Assembly: GCF_007858435.1 (NCBI RefSeq)
Contig: NZ_VIGW01000007.1
Coordinates: forward strand, 102,449-166,448
Reading direction: 5' to 3'
Length of the DNA: 64,000 nt
Source: Tsukamurella asaccharolytica
GTDB lineage: Bacteria; Actinomycetota; Actinomycetes; Mycobacteriales; Mycobacteriaceae
Below are positions 25,181 through 33,176 of the stretch, piece after piece (within the stretch, counting starts at the first letter, position 1; every line of letters begins with the position of its first letter). Below the pieces are notes generated by a model. That model did no database searches and was not told the origin of the DNA. It saw only the letters and a list, made by a program, of their open reading frames with translations. A program made the translations under genes and the position numbers.

Positions 25181-25860
25181 ATGCGCTGGCTGCGGTGGTT
25201 CGAGGCGCGGTACGCGCGCGCGTTCGCCGCCATCGGCTACGAGTACCCGCCGTACTACATGGTGATCACCGAAACAGCGCTGGTCGCCCTGATCGTCGCG
25301 GCGGTCCTGCCCCGCGTCGTGGCGGGCCCGGACGGCGTGCAGTGGGCGATCCTGGCGGGCGCGGCGGCGCTGTCACTGGCCCACACCCTCTCGACGCTCC
25401 TGCGCACGGACCACCTGTCGCTCGCCGCCCACTCGATCTCCACTCTGATCTCAGCCGCGCTGTTCTGGTCGGTGCCGACGACGTTCGACGTCGTTCCCCT
25501 GATCCTGGTCCTCGCGATCACCCAGGTCGCGGCCGTCACCCCGATCCGTTCGGCGGCCCTGCACCTGCTCGCGTACGAGGCCTTGGTCGTCACCGCCGGA
25601 TCACTCGGCGCGATCGATCAGGCCTGGCTGATCGCTCTCACCGTCGCCTTCGGCGCGGCCGTCGGCCAGCTCATGCAGAATCAGCTCCTGCTGTTGCGGG
25701 CCGAGCGCCGCGCGCAGGCCTCCCGGACCGCGCTCGAGCGCGCCGCCGTCGCCGGCGAAGTCCACGACGTGGTCGCACACTCACCTGGCTCGTGGACGCG
25801 GCCTTTCCGGCCGGGACCGGCTCCGGCGCAACCGGATCGATCGAAGGGGAACGCCCGTGA
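25181..25860 (+). pseudogene. two-component sensor histidine kinase, internal deletion with frameshift
   Basis: The 5' part (25181 to about 25780) encodes several membrane helices (VITETALVALIVAAVLPRVV to LIALTVAFGAAVGQLMQNQL) and the start of a HisKA_3 phosphoacceptor domain, AGEVHDVVAHS, with the catalytic His. The frame then becomes nonsense. The other frame shows only the extreme C-terminus of a kinase, TLTWLVDAAFPAGTG, ending at a TGA that overlaps the response-regulator GTG (GTGA). The rest of HisKA_3 and the HATPase_c domain are absent from the DNA. Deletion junction about 25775-25785. Start ATG 25181, with TACGAT ending 7 nt upstream (leaderless). Confidence 0.8.
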
Positions 25861-26519
25861 CCGAACGACCGATCCGCCTGCTGCTGGTGGACGACCAGGA
25901 CCTGGTGCGCCTCGGGCTGCGCCGGATCCTGCGCCGCCGCGACGGCTTCGAGGTCGTCGGCGAGTGCGCCGACGGCGACGAGGTGAGCGCGGCCGTCGCC
26001 GAGTCCGCGCCGGACGTGGTGCTGATGGACCTGCGGATGAAGCGGGTCAGCGGGATGGCGGCCACCCGGCGGCTCACCGCGTCCGCCGACGCGCCGCCGG
26101 TGCTCGTACTCACCACCTTCCGCGACGACGACCTGCTCTCCGAGGCGCTACGGGCGGGCGCCTCCGGCTTCGTCCTCAAGGACTCGCCCGCGGAGGAGCT
26201 GATCCGCGCTGTGCGCCTCGTCGCCGCCGGGGAGGCCGTGCTCGATCCCGCCGTCACCGGCCGGGTGCTCGAGACCTATCGCAAGGCCGCGCCGGCGGCA
26301 CCGTCGGGCGAGCAGACGCGCCTGACGTCCCGGGAGGTGGACGTGCTCGCCCTCGTGGGACGCGGACTGTCGAACGACGAGATCGCCCGCGAGCTGGTGA
26401 TCTCGATCGTGACCGTGAAGAGCCACATCGGCTCGATCTTCACCAAGCTGGGCGTCCGCAACCGCGCGGAAGCGATCGTCTTCGCGTTCGACAACGGCAT
26501 CGTCCGGCCCGGCGGCTGA
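25857..26519 (+). CDS. NarL/FixJ-family response regulator
   Basis: A 220-residue DNA-binding response regulator. The receiver domain is at residues 5-125: acidic pair in LLLVDDQDLVRLGLR, phospho-acceptor Asp58 in VVLMDLRMKRVSG, Thr in VLVLTTFRDDD, Lys in GFVLKDSPAEELI. The LuxR-type HTH is at about 155-215 (LTSREVDVLALVGRGLSNDE, then VKSHIGSIFTKLGVRNRAEA). Its GTG overlaps the broken kinase's stop, so the pair was once coupled. The regulator itself looks intact and may now be orphaned or served by another phosphodonor. Confidence 0.93.
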   Translation: MTERPIRLLLVDDQDLVRLGLRRILRRRDGFEVVGECADGDEVSAAVAESAPDVVLMDLRMKRVSGMAATRRLTASADAPPVLVLTTFRDDDLLSEALRAGASGFVLKDSPAEELIRAVRLVAAGEAVLDPAVTGRVLETYRKAAPAAPSGEQTRLTSREVDVLALVGRGLSNDEIARELVISIVTVKSHIGSIFTKLGVRNRAEAIVFAFDNGIVRPGG

Positions 26520-26542
26520 CTCGGCGGCGCCCACCCCTGGCG

Positions 26543-26602
26543 ATTGAACACTGTTCATGGCGGCGAAACCGCAGGTCGCACCGAACAGAAACAGTGTTCA
26601 AT
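26543..26602. repeat. 13-bp perfect inverted repeat between convergent genes
   Basis: ATTGAACACTGTT (26543-26555) and its exact reverse complement AACAGTGTTCAAT (26590-26602) flank 34 nt. The left copy extends into TGAACA-C-TGTTCA, a 13-bp palindrome like a TetR-family operator. The element fills the 98-bp gap between the response regulator and a crotonase that end facing each other, is AT-richer than its surroundings, and may act as a bidirectional terminator instead. Confidence 0.6.
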
Positions 26603-26617
26603 TCCGAGGGGCGGGCG

Positions 26618-27409
26618 CTACTGGCGCTCGATGAAGACCGGCTTCTCCTTGTTGGCCGCAGCGGTGCGGGCGATCGCGTGGTTCTTGCCACGGATCAGGC
26701 CGAGCTGCAGCGCCTGCTCGACGGGGAAGGACAGGCGCGAGCCGCTGTACCAGGTGTTCTCGAACAGCGCCTTCGAGGCGGCGACCGCGTCGGGCGAGCG
26801 CTCCTTGAGCTTCTCCACCAGCTCCAGCGCGTCCTTCATCGGGTCGGCGGAGACGCCGGTGACGATGCCCCAGCCCAGCGCCTGCTTCGCGGTGAACATC
26901 TCGCCGGTCATCGTGAGGCGCTTCGCGATGTCGATGGTCGTGAGCTGGGCGATGGACGCGGAGATCGACATATCGGGGATGAGACCCCACTTGGCCTCGA
27001 GGATGGAGAAGTCCGCCTCCGACGAGGCGAAACGGAAGTCCGCGCCCAGCGCGATCTGCAGCCCGCCGCCGTAACAGTGGCCGTGCACCACGGCGATGAC
27101 CGGCGCGGGGACACTGCGCCACGCCCAGCCCGCGGCCTGGAAGTTGTTGGCCGCCGAGATGCGCCTTGGAACGAAGTTCATGAGCAGCCGGCGCTGCTCC
27201 TTGCCCGCCGAGGCGAAATCGAGGCCAGAGCTGAACGAGCTGCCCTCGCCCGAGAGGATCACGGCGCGCAGCGAGCGGTCGTTCTTCGCGCGGTCCGCGG
27301 CCTTCGCCAGGTCGTCGATCATGTCCAGGGTCAGCCCATTGTGCTTCTCCGGGCGATTGATCCGCACGTGGGCGACCTCGTCGCGCACCTCGTATTCGAT
27401 GTTCGACAT
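26618..27409 (-). CDS. crotonase/enoyl-CoA hydratase family protein
   Basis: A 263-residue enzyme. Oxyanion-hole segments are GEGSSFSSGLDFAS and HGHCYGGGLQIALGADFRFA, and the helix with a conserved Glu is SILEAKWGLIPDMSISASI, so unlike the crotonase at 15.2 kb one catalytic-type glutamate is retained. C-terminal AASKALFENTWYSG and EQALQLGLIRGKN complete the fold. The ATG at 27409 follows GAGGAGAAGCGG. It could act on fatty or branched acyl-CoA; no neighbour defines a pathway. Confidence 0.85.
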   Translation of the reverse strand: MSNIEYEVRDEVAHVRINRPEKHNGLTLDMIDDLAKAADRAKNDRSLRAVILSGEGSSFSSGLDFASAGKEQRRLLMNFVPRRISAANNFQAAGWAWRSVPAPVIAVVHGHCYGGGLQIALGADFRFASSEADFSILEAKWGLIPDMSISASIAQLTTIDIAKRLTMTGEMFTAKQALGWGIVTGVSADPMKDALELVEKLKERSPDAVAASKALFENTWYSGSRLSFPVEQALQLGLIRGKNHAIARTAAANKEKPVFIERQ

Positions 27410-27509
27410 CCGCTTCTCCTCGTTTCGGTCGCCGTCGGCCGTCGTCTGCAACCCTAGCGGCCGCGTCGGACCCCGTTGGGGAAGGCACGGCTGAAGTACA
27501 GTGGCGCTC

Positions 27510-28085
27510 ATGGCGGTCACGTTGCACATCACGGGGGAACCCGAGTCGGACGCGGTGCTCTCGGAGCACCCGTTCGCGCTGCTCGCGGGCATGCTTCTCG
27601 ACCAGCAGTTCCCGATGGAGCGCGCCTTCGCCGGTCCGTGGAAGGTCCTCGACAGGTTCGGCAGTATCGACCCGCGCGACATCGCCGTCGCCGATCCGGC
27701 CCGGTTCGAGGAATTGTGCACCACGCCGCCCGCGATCCACCGGTACGGGCGGGCCATGGCCGCGCGCCTGCAGGCGCTCGCGCAGATCGTCGTCGACGAG
27801 TACGACGGGCAGGCCGAGCGGATCTGGACGGAGGCCGCCTCGGGCGCGGATCTGGTGAAGCGCATCGAGGCCCTGCCCGGCTTCGGCGCGCAGAAGGCGA
27901 AGATCTTCGCGGCGCTCGTCGGCAAGCAGCTCGGCGTGAAGCCGCGCGGCTGGACGACGGCGGTCGGCGACTACGGCAAGGCCGGCTACCGCTCCGTCGC
28001 GGACGTCGTCGACGGCGAGTCCCTGCAGAAGGTGCGCGCCTATAAGAAGGAGATGAAGGCGGCGGGGAAGAAGGCGGGAGCATGA
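27510..28085 (+). CDS. HhH-GPD-type base-excision DNA repair family protein
   Basis: A 191-residue protein similar to an actinobacterial family of HhH-GPD proteins. Helix-turn-helix segments LAGMLLDQQFPMERAFAGPW and the helix-hairpin-helix IEALPGFGAQKAKIFAALVG (about residue 118) bind DNA backbone in DNA glycosylases. There is no iron-sulfur cluster motif, and I see no clear catalytic Lys/Asp pair, so activity is uncertain. The start is ATG 27510 (TACAGT ends 7 nt before it) rather than GTG 27501, which lies inside that hexamer. The 3' end overlaps the next gene by 4 bp. Confidence 0.8.
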   Translation: MAVTLHITGEPESDAVLSEHPFALLAGMLLDQQFPMERAFAGPWKVLDRFGSIDPRDIAVADPARFEELCTTPPAIHRYGRAMAARLQALAQIVVDEYDGQAERIWTEAASGADLVKRIEALPGFGAQKAKIFAALVGKQLGVKPRGWTTAVGDYGKAGYRSVADVVDGESLQKVRAYKKEMKAAGKKAGA

Positions 28086-28750
28086 GCGGACCGGGTCCGT
28101 ACGGCGGCCATAACCCGAATGAGCCCGGGCAGGCGTACTCGCAGGCGATCCCGCTGCCCCCTCCACCGCGCGGTCCCGTCGCGCCGGGCCCCGTCCCCGG
28201 CGGCGCTCCCCCGCCGCCGCACAAGCCCAACTCGGGCCGCAACCTGATCCTCGCCCTCGTCGCGGTCGCGTCCGTGGTCGCCCTGGTCGCCGCGATCGTC
28301 GTGGCGGCGCTCCTCAGCGACTCCAACGGCGCTGAGCCGGGCACCGACGCCGCGTCGGGGACCTCTGGCGCGGGCGCCGTCTTCCGCGTCAACGACTGCC
28401 TCTACGACGTGCCCGAGGCGCCGAAAGTGGGCAACTGCGACGACGGCGGCTCGCCGTACAAGGTGACGCAGGTGATGCCCGCCGGCGAGAAGTGCCGCGC
28501 CGAGCAGACCTCGATCGCGCGGGGCCGCTGGTACTGCCTGACGCCCAACCTCAACGTGAACTACTGCTACACCGCTCCCGTTCCGGGGACCTGGATCAGG
28601 GCCGCCGGGCAGTGCGGCGCGCCCGGCACGATCACCGTGGTCTCGGTGGTGGGCGGCCTCAAGGACTCCGGCCGCTGCTCCGGCGAGTGGGATCGCAGCT
28701 ACTTCTTCGACGACCCCGTCTACACGATCTGCGCGAAGTCGTACACCTAG
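28082..28750 (+). CDS. membrane-anchored secreted protein (LppU-like)
   Basis: A 222-residue protein. Proline/glycine-rich cytosolic N-terminus (residues 1-55, PLPPPPRGPVAPGPVPGG), one membrane helix at about 57-80 (LILALVAVASVVALVAAIVV), then an extracytoplasmic domain with eight cysteines in patterns such as VNDCLYDVPEAPKVGNCDDG, suggesting paired disulphides. It resembles the C-terminal domain of LppU-type actinobacterial proteins, with moderate confidence. The ATG overlaps the HhH-GPD stop, so the two are co-translated despite different compartments. Confidence 0.7.
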   Translation: MSGPGPYGGHNPNEPGQAYSQAIPLPPPPRGPVAPGPVPGGAPPPPHKPNSGRNLILALVAVASVVALVAAIVVAALLSDSNGAEPGTDAASGTSGAGAVFRVNDCLYDVPEAPKVGNCDDGGSPYKVTQVMPAGEKCRAEQTSIARGRWYCLTPNLNVNYCYTAPVPGTWIRAAGQCGAPGTITVVSVVGGLKDSGRCSGEWDRSYFFDDPVYTICAKSYT

Positions 28751-28814
28751 GCGCGCCGCCCGTCGGCGTACCGGCCGGAACAGGGCGGTACGGGCGTTGA
28801 ACTAGGCTGGTCGC

Positions 28815-29729
28815 GTGCCCGTCACCATGCCACACGACCTCCCCGCCCGGGCCGTCCTGGCCGCGGAGCAGGTCTTCGTCATGTCCGACGACCGCGCGGG
28901 CCATCAGGACATCCGCCCCATGCGGATCGCCATCCTGAACCTGATGCCGATGAAGGTCACCACCGAGACGCAGCTGCTACGCCTGCTCAGTAACAGCCCG
29001 CTGCAGATCGAGCTGACCCTCCTGCGCATGGCCAGCCACGTCTCGAGGACCACGGCGTCCGAGCACCTCGACTCGTTCTACTCCACCTTCGACGACGTCG
29101 CCGACCAGCATTTCGACGGCCTCATCATCACCGGGGCGCCGGTCGAGCGGCTCGACTTCGACGACGTCGACTACTGGCCGGAGATGACCCGGATCCTCGA
29201 CTGGACGCGCACCCACGTGCAGTCGACCCTGCACGTCTGCTGGGGCGCCCAGGCCGCGCTGTACCACCACTACGGCGTCGGCAAGTACGAACTGCCCCAG
29301 AAGCTCTCCGGCGTCTACTCCCACCACCTCACCGAGGCGCGCTCACCGGTCGTCACCGGCTTCGACGATGAGTTCCTCGCGCCCCACTCGCGGCACACCG
29401 ACGTCCTCGCGGCCGATGTCGAGGCCACCGGCCACGTCGACGTGCTCGCCGTCAGCGAGGAGGCCGGCGTCTACCTCGCGGCCAGCCGGGACGGTCGGCA
29501 GGTCTACGTGACGGGCCACCCGGAGTACGACGCGGACACGCTCGCCCGCGAGTACGCACGGGACAGCGAGCAGGGCCTTCCGGTCGCGCCGCCCGCCCAC
29601 TACTTCCCGGGCGACGACCCCGCCGCGCCCCCGCGCAACCGGTGGCGCGGCCACGGGAACCTCCTGTACAGCAACTGGCTGAACTACTGCGTCTACCAGG
29701 AGACGCCCTTCGCGCCCGACGGCCCGTAG
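28815..29729 (+). CDS. metA: homoserine O-acyltransferase MetA (acetyl-CoA type predicted)
   Basis: A 304-residue enzyme for the first committed step of methionine synthesis. Family numbering is preserved exactly: Cys142 nucleophile in VCWGAQAALYHHYG, His235 and Glu237 in VTGHPEYD. Residue 111 in TGAPVERLDFDDVDYW is Glu. Glu111 goes with acetyl-CoA use (Bacillus type) and Gly111 with succinyl-CoA (E. coli type), so O-acetylhomoserine is predicted despite the family name. GTG start: TAGGCT ends 6 nt upstream (leaderless). A weak hairpin (CGTACCG/CGGTACG, 28767-28792) may end the previous gene. No SAM riboswitch is visible in the 64-bp gap. Confidence 0.93.
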   Translation: MPVTMPHDLPARAVLAAEQVFVMSDDRAGHQDIRPMRIAILNLMPMKVTTETQLLRLLSNSPLQIELTLLRMASHVSRTTASEHLDSFYSTFDDVADQHFDGLIITGAPVERLDFDDVDYWPEMTRILDWTRTHVQSTLHVCWGAQAALYHHYGVGKYELPQKLSGVYSHHLTEARSPVVTGFDDEFLAPHSRHTDVLAADVEATGHVDVLAVSEEAGVYLAASRDGRQVYVTGHPEYDADTLAREYARDSEQGLPVAPPAHYFPGDDPAAPPRNRWRGHGNLLYSNWLNYCVYQETPFAPDGP

Positions 29730-29733
29730 GCGG

Positions 29734-30504
29734 TCAGCCCTGCGCGGGGCCGTCGTCCGTCGGCTCGCCGGCGGCCGGCTCGGCCGCCGCTTCGGTCACC
29801 TCCGCCTCGACGACCGGCACGACGATGACCGCCGGAGGCTGCACCGCGGGCGCCACGACCGCGGGGGTGACCGACGGCGCCCCCGCGGCTCGCGCCGGAC
29901 GGGGCTGCCGCGGCTGCGCGGCCTTGGCCACCTCGCTCGCGGTGCGCAGCGCGAACTTCGGCAGGCTCGAGAGCAAATCGGTGACCGGCTCGGCGACGGT
30001 GTTCGCGGCGCCGACCACGGTCTCGATGTCGCCCAGGCGCTGTCCCATCGCCGCGATCGTCGGCGTGAGCTTGTTCATCGCCTCGGTCACCTCCGCGAGC
30101 TTCTGCACAACACCGTCCTCCGCGGTGAAGGCGTCGACGATGCCGCCCTCCCGGGTCGCGCGGTCGAGCGGCCCGTCGGGGCGGATCACACGGTCGACGG
30201 GCGCGCCGTCGTCGAACAGGTCGGCCACCCGGTCCGCGGCGCCACCGGGTCCGACGACGCGGTGGATGGCACCGTCCTCGCTGAGTAGGTCGGAGACGCG
30301 GTGCACGATGTACGGCACGCGTTGCGCGGCGGTGATCAGGTTCTCGTGACGGGTGTCGCCGGCGGACTCGGGGTCGAGCTTGTCCGCGGCCATCGAGACG
30401 ACGTCGCGCGCGAGCCCGACCGAGGTCTCGGCGGCGGCGAGCCCCAGGCCCGCCGCGGCCAGCCCGACGCGGGCGGGGGCGAGCAGTACTTTCGGAAACT
30501 CCAT
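29734..30504 (-). CDS. hypothetical protein with DRV-type repeats, 256 aa
   Basis: Not recognised as an enzyme. N-terminal amphipathic/hydrophobic helix (VLLAPARVGLAAAGLGLAAA). The middle (residues about 70-130) repeats a 14-15-residue unit around D/H-R-V: AIHRVVGPGG, AADRVADLFDDGA, PVDRVIRPDGPLDRATREGG. Then a coiled-coil-like stretch LAEVTEAMNKLTPTIAAMGQ and an Ala/Pro/Val-rich tail. Similar Ala-rich proteins occur beside envelope genes in mycobacteria. Convergent with metA, 4 bp apart. Confidence 0.65.
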   Translation of the reverse strand: MEFPKVLLAPARVGLAAAGLGLAAAETSVGLARDVVSMAADKLDPESAGDTRHENLITAAQRVPYIVHRVSDLLSEDGAIHRVVGPGGAADRVADLFDDGAPVDRVIRPDGPLDRATREGGIVDAFTAEDGVVQKLAEVTEAMNKLTPTIAAMGQRLGDIETVVGAANTVAEPVTDLLSSLPKFALRTASEVAKAAQPRQPRPARAAGAPSVTPAVVAPAVQPPAVIVVPVVEAEVTEAAAEPAAGEPTDDGPAQG

Positions 30505-30557
30505 GGATCCAGCGTAGCGCCGATCCGCGATGGCGGAATCGGGAGATTCCCGGAGGG

Positions 30558-30953
30558 TCAGGTACCGGGCGTGGGGCTCACGACGTAGGTCACGTCACCG
30601 TCGTTCGACGAGATGCCGACGGTGAATCCGTGGCCGCGGTAGACGGCCCCGATCCGGCCGGCGTCGAGCGGGACGCCCGGCGCGACGGGGACCAGTCCGG
30701 CGGCGAGCAGGGCGCGGGCGGCCGCCACGGTGTCGCGTCCCTCGACGGTGACCCGCCACAGGGCGTGCCCGACCTCGATCGTCTCCGCCCTACGGATCTC
30801 CCCGACGACCGGCACCTGCTGCGCCGGGAAGCCCGGGGGCAGGGCGACGGGGCCCGCGGTGGGACCACCGCATCCGACGACGAGCAGCCCGCAGAGTCCG
30901 GAGGCGACGAGGGCGGCGCCGGTGCCGGCGCCGCCCTCGTTCGTTCGATCCAT
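30558..30953 (-). CDS. putative small lipoprotein, 131 aa
   Basis: Signal peptide TGAALVASGLCGLLVVGC with lipobox LVVGC, then GGPTAGPVALPPG. The mature domain of about 100 residues alternates strands and helix (ETIEVGHALWRVTVEGRDTV, AAARALLAAGLVPVAPG) and resembles a small alpha/beta sandwich. Starts 5 bp after the DUF3618 gene stop. The initial ATG (30953) has no obvious RBS, so it may depend on translation of the gene before it. Function unknown. Confidence 0.65.
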   Translation of the reverse strand: MDRTNEGGAGTGAALVASGLCGLLVVGCGGPTAGPVALPPGFPAQQVPVVGEIRRAETIEVGHALWRVTVEGRDTVAAARALLAAGLVPVAPGVPLDAGRIGAVYRGHGFTVGISSNDGDVTYVVSPTPGT

Positions 30954-30958
30954 GTGCG

Positions 30959-31234
30959 TCAGAGCGAGATCTTGCCCTCGGCGATCGCGCGGATGAGCTG
31001 CTTCTCGCGACGGGCCCGCTTGAAACGCGATCCGATGACGAGCGCGGCGAGCACGGCGACACCGGCCGCGGCGGCCAGCACCGGCGGCTTGGTCACCGTG
31101 GCGACCACCGACTGCTGCGCCTGCTCGGCGAGCTTGCGCGGGTCCGCGCGCTCCCCCAGCTGGTCCAGCGTCGCCGCCAGCTGCTCCCGGGCGCGCTCGA
31201 TATCGCGCTCGATGCTCTCGGTGTCACGTGCCAC
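30959..31234 (-). CDS. DUF3618 domain protein
   Basis: A 91-residue protein. Residues 1-45 match DUF3618, with the family's start DTESIERDIERAREQLAATL and DQLGERADPRKLAEQ. One membrane helix at about 52-68 (VLAAAAGVAVLAALVIG) and a basic tail (SRFKRARREKQLIRAIAEGK) follow. The acidic/basic heptad pattern of the N-terminus suggests a coiled coil. GTG start with GGAGG about 9 nt upstream. These proteins accompany membrane-stress or phage-shock-like genes in actinobacteria; the role is not established. Confidence 0.85.
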   Translation of the reverse strand: MARDTESIERDIERAREQLAATLDQLGERADPRKLAEQAQQSVVATVTKPPVLAAAAGVAVLAALVIGSRFKRARREKQLIRAIAEGKISL

Positions 31235-31251
31235 TTCGCTCTACCTCCGGG

Positions 31252-32247
31252 TCAGCCGGCCTGCAAATACTTCTCCGACTCTAGACCAGCGGCCGCCGCC
31301 GCACCCCGCTGCGGGGCCCGGGCGTCGCGATCCGCCTCCGCCGGGAGGGCGAAGGTCGCCTGGACCTGCAGCCATTGCGCCAGGAGCTGACAGCCCGTGA
31401 GCTCGTAGTCCTCGTGTCGCAGCCGCGCGAGCGGCTCCGTCGCGTACGCGGTGTGCCGGTCACCGCGCCGGTTGAAGTCGCGGCCCCGGTACCGCACTCG
31501 CGGCAGGTAGCCGAGGATCTCCCGACCGGCGGTGCGCAGCCGGTCCACGTCGCGCCGCCACTGCCGGGAGCCGAACGCGGTGCGGGTGGCGTTCTGGAAG
31601 CGGTGCCCGAGGTACTCCCTCGCGGCGCGCGGCGCCCACGTCGCGAGGTCGCGGAGCGCCAGGTAGGCGGTGGCGTCCGCGATGTCGCGGACGAACGAGT
31701 CGACGCTCGCGTTGCAGATCACGTCCTGCGGGTGCGAGATCCACTGCAGCGGAACCTCGTCGGGCGCCGCCGGGCCGTCGCCCGCGACGCCGGAGCCGCA
31801 CAGGGAGGGATCGCTGCCGCGCGGGCGCTCGGGGTCGGAGATCAGGCCGGCGGCGAGCACGTTCGGAGCGCGCACGGGCCCGTCGGCCATGGCGCCCAGC
31901 ACGCGGCGGATCACGGTGCAGCCCTGCGAGTACCCGATGAGCACGACGGGGCCGCCGGCGTCGGCGATCGCGGCGAGCAGGCGCTCCACGCCGATCGACA
32001 CGGACTCCGCGAAGGAGATACCGTCCCGCGCGGGGACCGGGCCGTACGAGGCCGGGTAGCCGACCCACTGGGAGTCGAATCGATCGTCGAGCTCGGCCAC
32101 GACGTGACTGAGCATGCCTGTCACCTCGGTGCGGGGATCGTCGATCCAGGATTCGCCCGTGCCACCGACGGCGAGCACGGTGATCCTGGCCCGGCCGGCG
32201 TCCGCCGACCGCCGGGCCGCCCTGCTGTGCACCGTCAGCGTGGTCAT
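31252..32247 (-). CDS. alpha/beta hydrolase of PE-PPE/cutinase-like (LysB-like) type
   Basis: A 331-residue serine hydrolase. The N-terminal strand-loop ITVLAVGGTGESWIDDP, the nucleophile elbow VVLIGYSQGCTVIRRVL (Ser in G-Y-S-Q-G), and ISHPQDVICNASVDSFVRDI (a candidate Asp) followed by the second half resemble PE-PPE-domain hydrolases and mycobacteriophage LysB esterases that cut mycolyl-arabinogalactan. No signal peptide is visible, which fits a LysB-like or cytosolic lipid esterase more than a secreted cutinase. Start ATG 32247 without a strong RBS. Co-directional with DUF3618, 17 bp apart. Confidence 0.7.
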   Translation of the reverse strand: MTTLTVHSRAARRSADAGRARITVLAVGGTGESWIDDPRTEVTGMLSHVVAELDDRFDSQWVGYPASYGPVPARDGISFAESVSIGVERLLAAIADAGGPVVLIGYSQGCTVIRRVLGAMADGPVRAPNVLAAGLISDPERPRGSDPSLCGSGVAGDGPAAPDEVPLQWISHPQDVICNASVDSFVRDIADATAYLALRDLATWAPRAAREYLGHRFQNATRTAFGSRQWRRDVDRLRTAGREILGYLPRVRYRGRDFNRRGDRHTAYATEPLARLRHEDYELTGCQLLAQWLQVQATFALPAEADRDARAPQRGAAAAAGLESEKYLQAG

Positions 32248-32329
32248 GGGGCAACCCTTGCGCCCGTGCATGAGGAAGAGCTGAAATCCATGTTAAAAAA
32301 CCGATGATGTGTCCGAGCTAACAGCGGCC

Positions 32330-33130
32330 TCAGCTCTGGCAGGTGGGGCACCAGTACAGGTTCCGCGCCTCCATGACCTCGCTCCGCACGGGCGTGCCGC
32401 ACACGCGGCACGGGTCGCCGGTACGTCGGTAGACGTAGGTCCGGGGCCGGTCCTCGGCGTACGACGGTGCGCCGTGGTCGTGCTCGGGCCGCACGACGTG
32501 CATGCGCCCGCGCTCGACGCCGATCGGCATGAGCGCGACCAGATCCGCCCAGATCCCGTCGAAATCGGTTCGGGCGAGGTCGCGGCCCTCGCGGTGCGGG
32601 TCGATGCCGGCGCGGAAGAGCACCTCGGCACGGTAGACGTTGCCGACGCCCGCCATGACCGCCTGGTCCATGAGCAGCGCCCCCACGGGCCGCCGCGACC
32701 GCGCGATGCGCCGCCACGCGTCGTCCGGGTCGGAGTCGGGTCGCAGCGGATCGGGGCCGAGGCGGGCGAGCACCCCGTCGACCTCCTCCTCGGTGACGAG
32801 CTCGCACGCGGTCGGCCCCCGCAGGTCGGTGCCGCCGCGTGGCCCGACGATGCGCATACGCACCTGCCCGACCGGCGGGGGCGCACCGTCGGACACCTCG
32901 AAGTCCGTGAACGCCCCGTACAGCCCCAGGTGGACGTGGACGATCGCGCCACCCTCGTAGCGGTGCCAGAGGTGCTTTCCCCAGGAGTCTGCGCGCTCGA
33001 AGACGCGGCCGTCGAGCCGCTTCGCCTCCGGCGCGAATCGCCCCTGCGGACTGGAGACGCGGACGCCCTCGCCCGCGAACAGTGCGTCGTGGGCGAGGGC
33101 GAGCCGGTGGAGTGTGTGCCCCTCAGGCAC
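32330..33130 (-). CDS. nei2: Fpg/Nei family DNA glycosylase-AP lyase (Nei2 type)
   Basis: A 266-residue base-excision enzyme. The initiator Met must be removed to expose Pro2-Glu3 (PEGHTLHRLA), the catalytic N-terminus of the family. AFAGEGVRV is not the usual Fpg loop, and GALLMDQAVMAGVGNVYRAE contains the H2TH segment. The zinc finger at the end is CRVCG with CPTC. Orthologous in place to Rv2464c. GTG start at 33130 fixed by the required PEG N-terminus. It is 46 bp from rpiB on the same strand. Confidence 0.93.
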   Translation of the reverse strand: MPEGHTLHRLALAHDALFAGEGVRVSSPQGRFAPEAKRLDGRVFERADSWGKHLWHRYEGGAIVHVHLGLYGAFTDFEVSDGAPPPVGQVRMRIVGPRGGTDLRGPTACELVTEEEVDGVLARLGPDPLRPDSDPDDAWRRIARSRRPVGALLMDQAVMAGVGNVYRAEVLFRAGIDPHREGRDLARTDFDGIWADLVALMPIGVERGRMHVVRPEHDHGAPSYAEDRPRTYVYRRTGDPCRVCGTPVRSEVMEARNLYWCPTCQS

Positions 33131-33176
33131 TGACGCCTCCGGCGTGGTCGGGCATCGTCGGTGGCGTCCGGGACCG

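Noticed and set aside
26543-26602. Inverted repeat as the ends of an insertion sequence
   Set aside because: Only 34 bp lie between the arms, there is no transposase, and no target-site duplication is visible.
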